From: Mycolicibacterium mageritense
GTDB lineage: Bacteria; Actinomycetota; Actinomycetes; Mycobacteriales; Mycobacteriaceae
Direction of reading: 5' to 3'
DNA: 64,000 nt
Assembly: GCF_010727475.1 (NCBI RefSeq)
Contig: NZ_AP022567.1
Location: forward strand, 5,270,001 to 5,334,000
This document shows positions 62,261 through 64,000 of this stretch, piece by piece; positions within the stretch are counted from its first letter, which is position 1, and each line of letters starts with the position of its first letter. The position numbers and the translations under genes were made by a program. Under the pieces are notes generated by a model. It ran no database searches. It was not told the DNA's origin and saw only the letters and a program-made list of their open reading frames with translations.

Positions 62261-62929
62261 TTACGCGTCGACGAAGGTCACGGTCTCGCTCAGCGGCGCG
62301 CGGCCGGTCCGGATGTAGTCGACCGCGGGGTCTTCGTAGCCGATCGACATGCCGCAGAAGAGGATCTGGTTGTCGGGCGGTGAGAGAACGTCCGCGACGG
62401 TTTCGTGGACTTGCGACCACGCCATCTGCGGACAGCTGTGCAGCCCTTCGGCGCGCAGCAGCAGCATCACGGTCTGCAGATACATGCCGGCGTCCGCCCA
62501 CTGCGCGGGCCCGAGGTTGCGGTCGATGTAGCAGAACAGCGCGGCAGGTGCACCGAAGCAGTCCCAGTTGGCGATCGCCGCCCGCTGTCGGGCTTCCCAG
62601 TCCTCGCGGGCGATGCCGAGCGCGCTGTAGCGTTCCTTGCCGAAGGCGGCCCGCCGATCCCGGTACGGGGACTGCATGTCGGCCGGGTACATATCGAATT
62701 GCCTTGAATCCCAGGCGATGCCGGACTCGACACGCTCGACGGCGCGCTTCTTGAGCTCGGCAAGCGGTGCGCCGGTCACGACGTAGATGTTCCACGGCTG
62801 GATGTTGGAGCCGGACGGCGCCCAGGCGGCCGCGGTCAATACGCGCTCCAGCACCTCTTTAGGGACGGGTCGGTCGGTGAAACCGCGCACGGCCCGCCGG
62901 CTGGTGACTGCGTCATAGACGTCCAACAT
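62261..62929 (-). CDS. Nitroreductase-family flavoprotein
   Basis: 222 aa from ATG 62929 with AGGAGG upstream. SRRAVRGFTDRPVPKEVLERVLTAAAWAPSGSNIQPWNIYVVTG is the FMN-binding opening of the family, and GLHSCPQMAW and CGMSIGYEDP complete it. The enzyme uses NAD(P)H to reduce nitro or quinone compounds. It follows a MarR regulator on the same strand with a palindrome between them. It converges on the LeuA-domain gene, leaving four bases. Confidence 0.9.
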   Translation of the reverse strand: MLDVYDAVTSRRAVRGFTDRPVPKEVLERVLTAAAWAPSGSNIQPWNIYVVTGAPLAELKKRAVERVESGIAWDSRQFDMYPADMQSPYRDRRAAFGKERYSALGIAREDWEARQRAAIANWDCFGAPAALFCYIDRNLGPAQWADAGMYLQTVMLLLRAEGLHSCPQMAWSQVHETVADVLSPPDNQILFCGMSIGYEDPAVDYIRTGRAPLSETVTFVDA

Positions 62930-62953
62930 GGCTCTCGCCTCCTGATGACTAAA

Positions 62954-62969
62954 AGTCACGTTCGTGACT
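62954..62969. promoter_or_regulatory. Palindromic operator upstream of the nitroreductase
   Basis: AGTCACGTTCGTGACT is a perfect inverted repeat with 7-bp arms and a TT centre, 25-40 bases before the nitroreductase start. It is the likely site for the MarR protein encoded upstream. Confidence 0.6.
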
Positions 62970-63030
62970 GTATCATTCAATACGAATTTCGGTCACGATA
63001 TTCCCGTGGCCGGGTCGGCACCGGTGTGGC

Positions 63031-63495
63031 CTACGCCTCAGGGTGTGGACTGAAGCGGATCAGCAGATCCTTCAGTTGCGCCACCTCGCCCGGCTCCAGC
63101 GTGGCCACCAGGCGCTGGGCCAGCGGCCCGGCCGCGACATGCGCGGCGTCGAAGAGCTCCATGCCCTTGCCGGTGATCTCGACCGCGCGCACCCGCCGGT
63201 CTCCCGGAACAGCCTTGCGCACGGCAAGACCTTTGCGCTCCAGGTCGTCGACGACCCGCATGATGGCGGCCTTGTCCGAGCCGGTCGCCTCGACCAGGGC
63301 GCGCTGTTCGGTCGGGCCGTGGTTGACGAGTTCCAGCAGCACCGCGAAATGTCGCATCTCGATGCCCAGCGGACGAAGCGCCTCCGACATCACGGCGGCC
63401 GCGTGCCAGTGCGCGCGACGCAGCAACAGTCCGAGTGCGAACGGCGATGCGTCGCCGGGCCGGTCGGTCGCGTGGGAGGGGGCCTCGCGGGTCAT
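63031..63495 (-). CDS. MarR-family regulator
   Basis: 154 aa from ATG 63495. The winged helix-turn-helix spans LGIEMRHFAVLLELVNHGPTEQRALVEATGSDKAAIMRVVDDLERKGLAVRKAVPGDRRVRAVEITGKG (about 45-115), with helices on both sides for dimerisation. It lies 101 bases upstream of the nitroreductase gene on the same strand and probably represses it in response to a phenolic or redox-active compound. Confidence 0.92.
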   Translation of the reverse strand: MTREAPSHATDRPGDASPFALGLLLRRAHWHAAAVMSEALRPLGIEMRHFAVLLELVNHGPTEQRALVEATGSDKAAIMRVVDDLERKGLAVRKAVPGDRRVRAVEITGKGMELFDAAHVAAGPLAQRLVATLEPGEVAQLKDLLIRFSPHPEA

Positions 63496-63517
63496 GACGC
63501 GACCGTAGACGCCTCGA

Positions 63518-63580
63518 CCGCGGAACTGCATTCCCGGTTGTTGATGTGACGAAATGACGACCGGGAATGCAGTTCCGCGG
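63518..63580. terminator. Perfect 21-bp hairpin after the P450
   Basis: Arms 63518-63538 and 63560-63580 are perfectly complementary (inner core CTGCATTCCCGGT/ACCGGGAATGCAG, outer CCGCGGAA/TTCCGCGG) with a 21-base loop. It begins 18 bases beyond the P450 stop, on the side towards the MarR gene, and probably ends P450 transcription. Confidence 0.7.
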
Positions 63581-63597
63581 GGCCGGGCGGGCGGCTT

Positions 63598-64000
63598 TCA
63601 GTGCAGCGGGCGCAGCACGATCGGCATGCCGTCGATCGGCACGGGCATGCCACCGTAGTCGTAGTGCGGCCGGTAGCCCTCGTGCGGCAGCTCGAGCCGG
63701 TAGCGGCGCAGCAGCCGGTGCATGACGGTCTTGATCTCGAGCTGACCGAACACCATGCCGATGCATTTGTGTGCACCGCCGCCGAACGGCGCGAATGCGT
63801 AGCGGTGCTTCTTGTGCTCGTTGCGGGGCTCGGCGAAGCGCTCGGGGTCGAAGCGCTCGGGGTCGGTCCACAGCTCGGGCAGCCGGTGGTTGATCGACGG
63901 CCACGTCACCACGTTGGTCCCGGCCGGGATGAAGTAGCCGAGCAGGTCGGTGTCGCGCACGGCCTGGCGGAAGTTGAACGGCAGCGGCGTCATCATCCGC
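63598..64000 (-). CDS. Cytochrome P450, C-terminal fragment
   Basis: Open to the window edge; 133 codons are visible. WPSINHRLPELWTDPERFDPERF, the haem motif FGGGAHKCIGMVFGQLE and the ending YGGMPVPIDGMPIVLRPLH belong to a P450. The long C-terminal tail and KCIGM differ from the two P450s of the island and look more like CYP51/CYP136-type enzymes. The nearness to ligB and cstA would agree with CYP136 (Rv3059) synteny. The subfamily is not certain. Confidence 0.85.
   Translation of the reverse strand, partial: RMMTPLPFNFRQAVRDTDLLGYFIPAGTNVVTWPSINHRLPELWTDPERFDPERFAEPRNEHKKHRYAFAPFGGGAHKCIGMVFGQLEIKTVMHRLLRRYRLELPHEGYRPHYDYGGMPVPIDGMPIVLRPLH

Overview
The window is high-GC actinobacterial DNA and most resembles a fast-growing mycobacterium (Mycolicibacterium/M. 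smegmatis type). Support: many GTG and TTG starts, stop/start overlaps inside operons, luciferase-like (probably F420-dependent) oxidoreductases, many FadD/FadE/crotonase paralogues, and ligB next to cstA with a CYP136-like P450 nearby, which from memory matches the order around Rv3059-Rv3063 in M. tuberculosis. I see no tRNA, rRNA, CRISPR array, insertion sequence or phage gene. No gene-free gap exceeds 300 bases.

1-1.9 kb: the end of an NCS1 nucleobase/cyclic-amide permease and a NodB-fold deacetylase-family hydrolase, probably cyclic imide or ureide uptake and hydrolysis.

1.9-42 kb: a large acyl-CoA catabolic island. It holds a class III CoA transferase, three acyl-adenylating enzymes, six crotonases, two acyl-CoA dehydrogenases, a thiolase and a thiolase-like/Ltp protein, an SDR, three ACMSD-type amidohydrolases, two aldehyde dehydrogenases, two P450s, a KshA-like Rieske oxygenase, an NTF2-like protein, two luciferase-like oxidoreductases, a lone carboxyltransferase and a PaoABC-like molybdenum hydroxylase with a bicupin. 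At least eight promoters carry versions of a 17-bp palindrome (ACTGTAA-N3-TTACAGT), and a TetR regulator lies within the island, so most of it is probably one regulon for an unidentified cyclic or branched carboxylate or terpenoid/steroid-like compound. A histidine kinase and a single-domain response regulator sit in the middle.

42-53.7 kb: mostly housekeeping genes: YbdD-like protein, CstA, LigB, a YqeY-like protein, a membrane sulfite-oxidase-fold molybdoenzyme, a type II 3-hydroxyacyl-CoA dehydrogenase-like SDR, PoxB, an HxlR-SCP2 regulator, a methyltransferase and an aminoglycoside-phosphotransferase-fold kinase.

53.7-61.6 kb: two divergent operons sharing one promoter region. One encodes an NMT1/TauA-like lipoprotein, an IPNS-type 2-oxoglutarate/Fe(II) oxygenase and a TSUP exporter. 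The other encodes an ABC ATPase, permease, second IPNS-type oxygenase, GntR regulator and cytosine-deaminase-like amidohydrolase. This looks like a complete import-oxidise-hydrolyse pathway for an N-heterocycle and is the best candidate for an undescribed system.

61.6-64 kb: a leader-peptide attenuator ahead of a stand-alone LeuA regulatory-domain protein, a MarR/nitroreductase pair and the C-terminal end of a P450. Long hairpins mark many gene ends, and three of them share one dispersed palindromic repeat.
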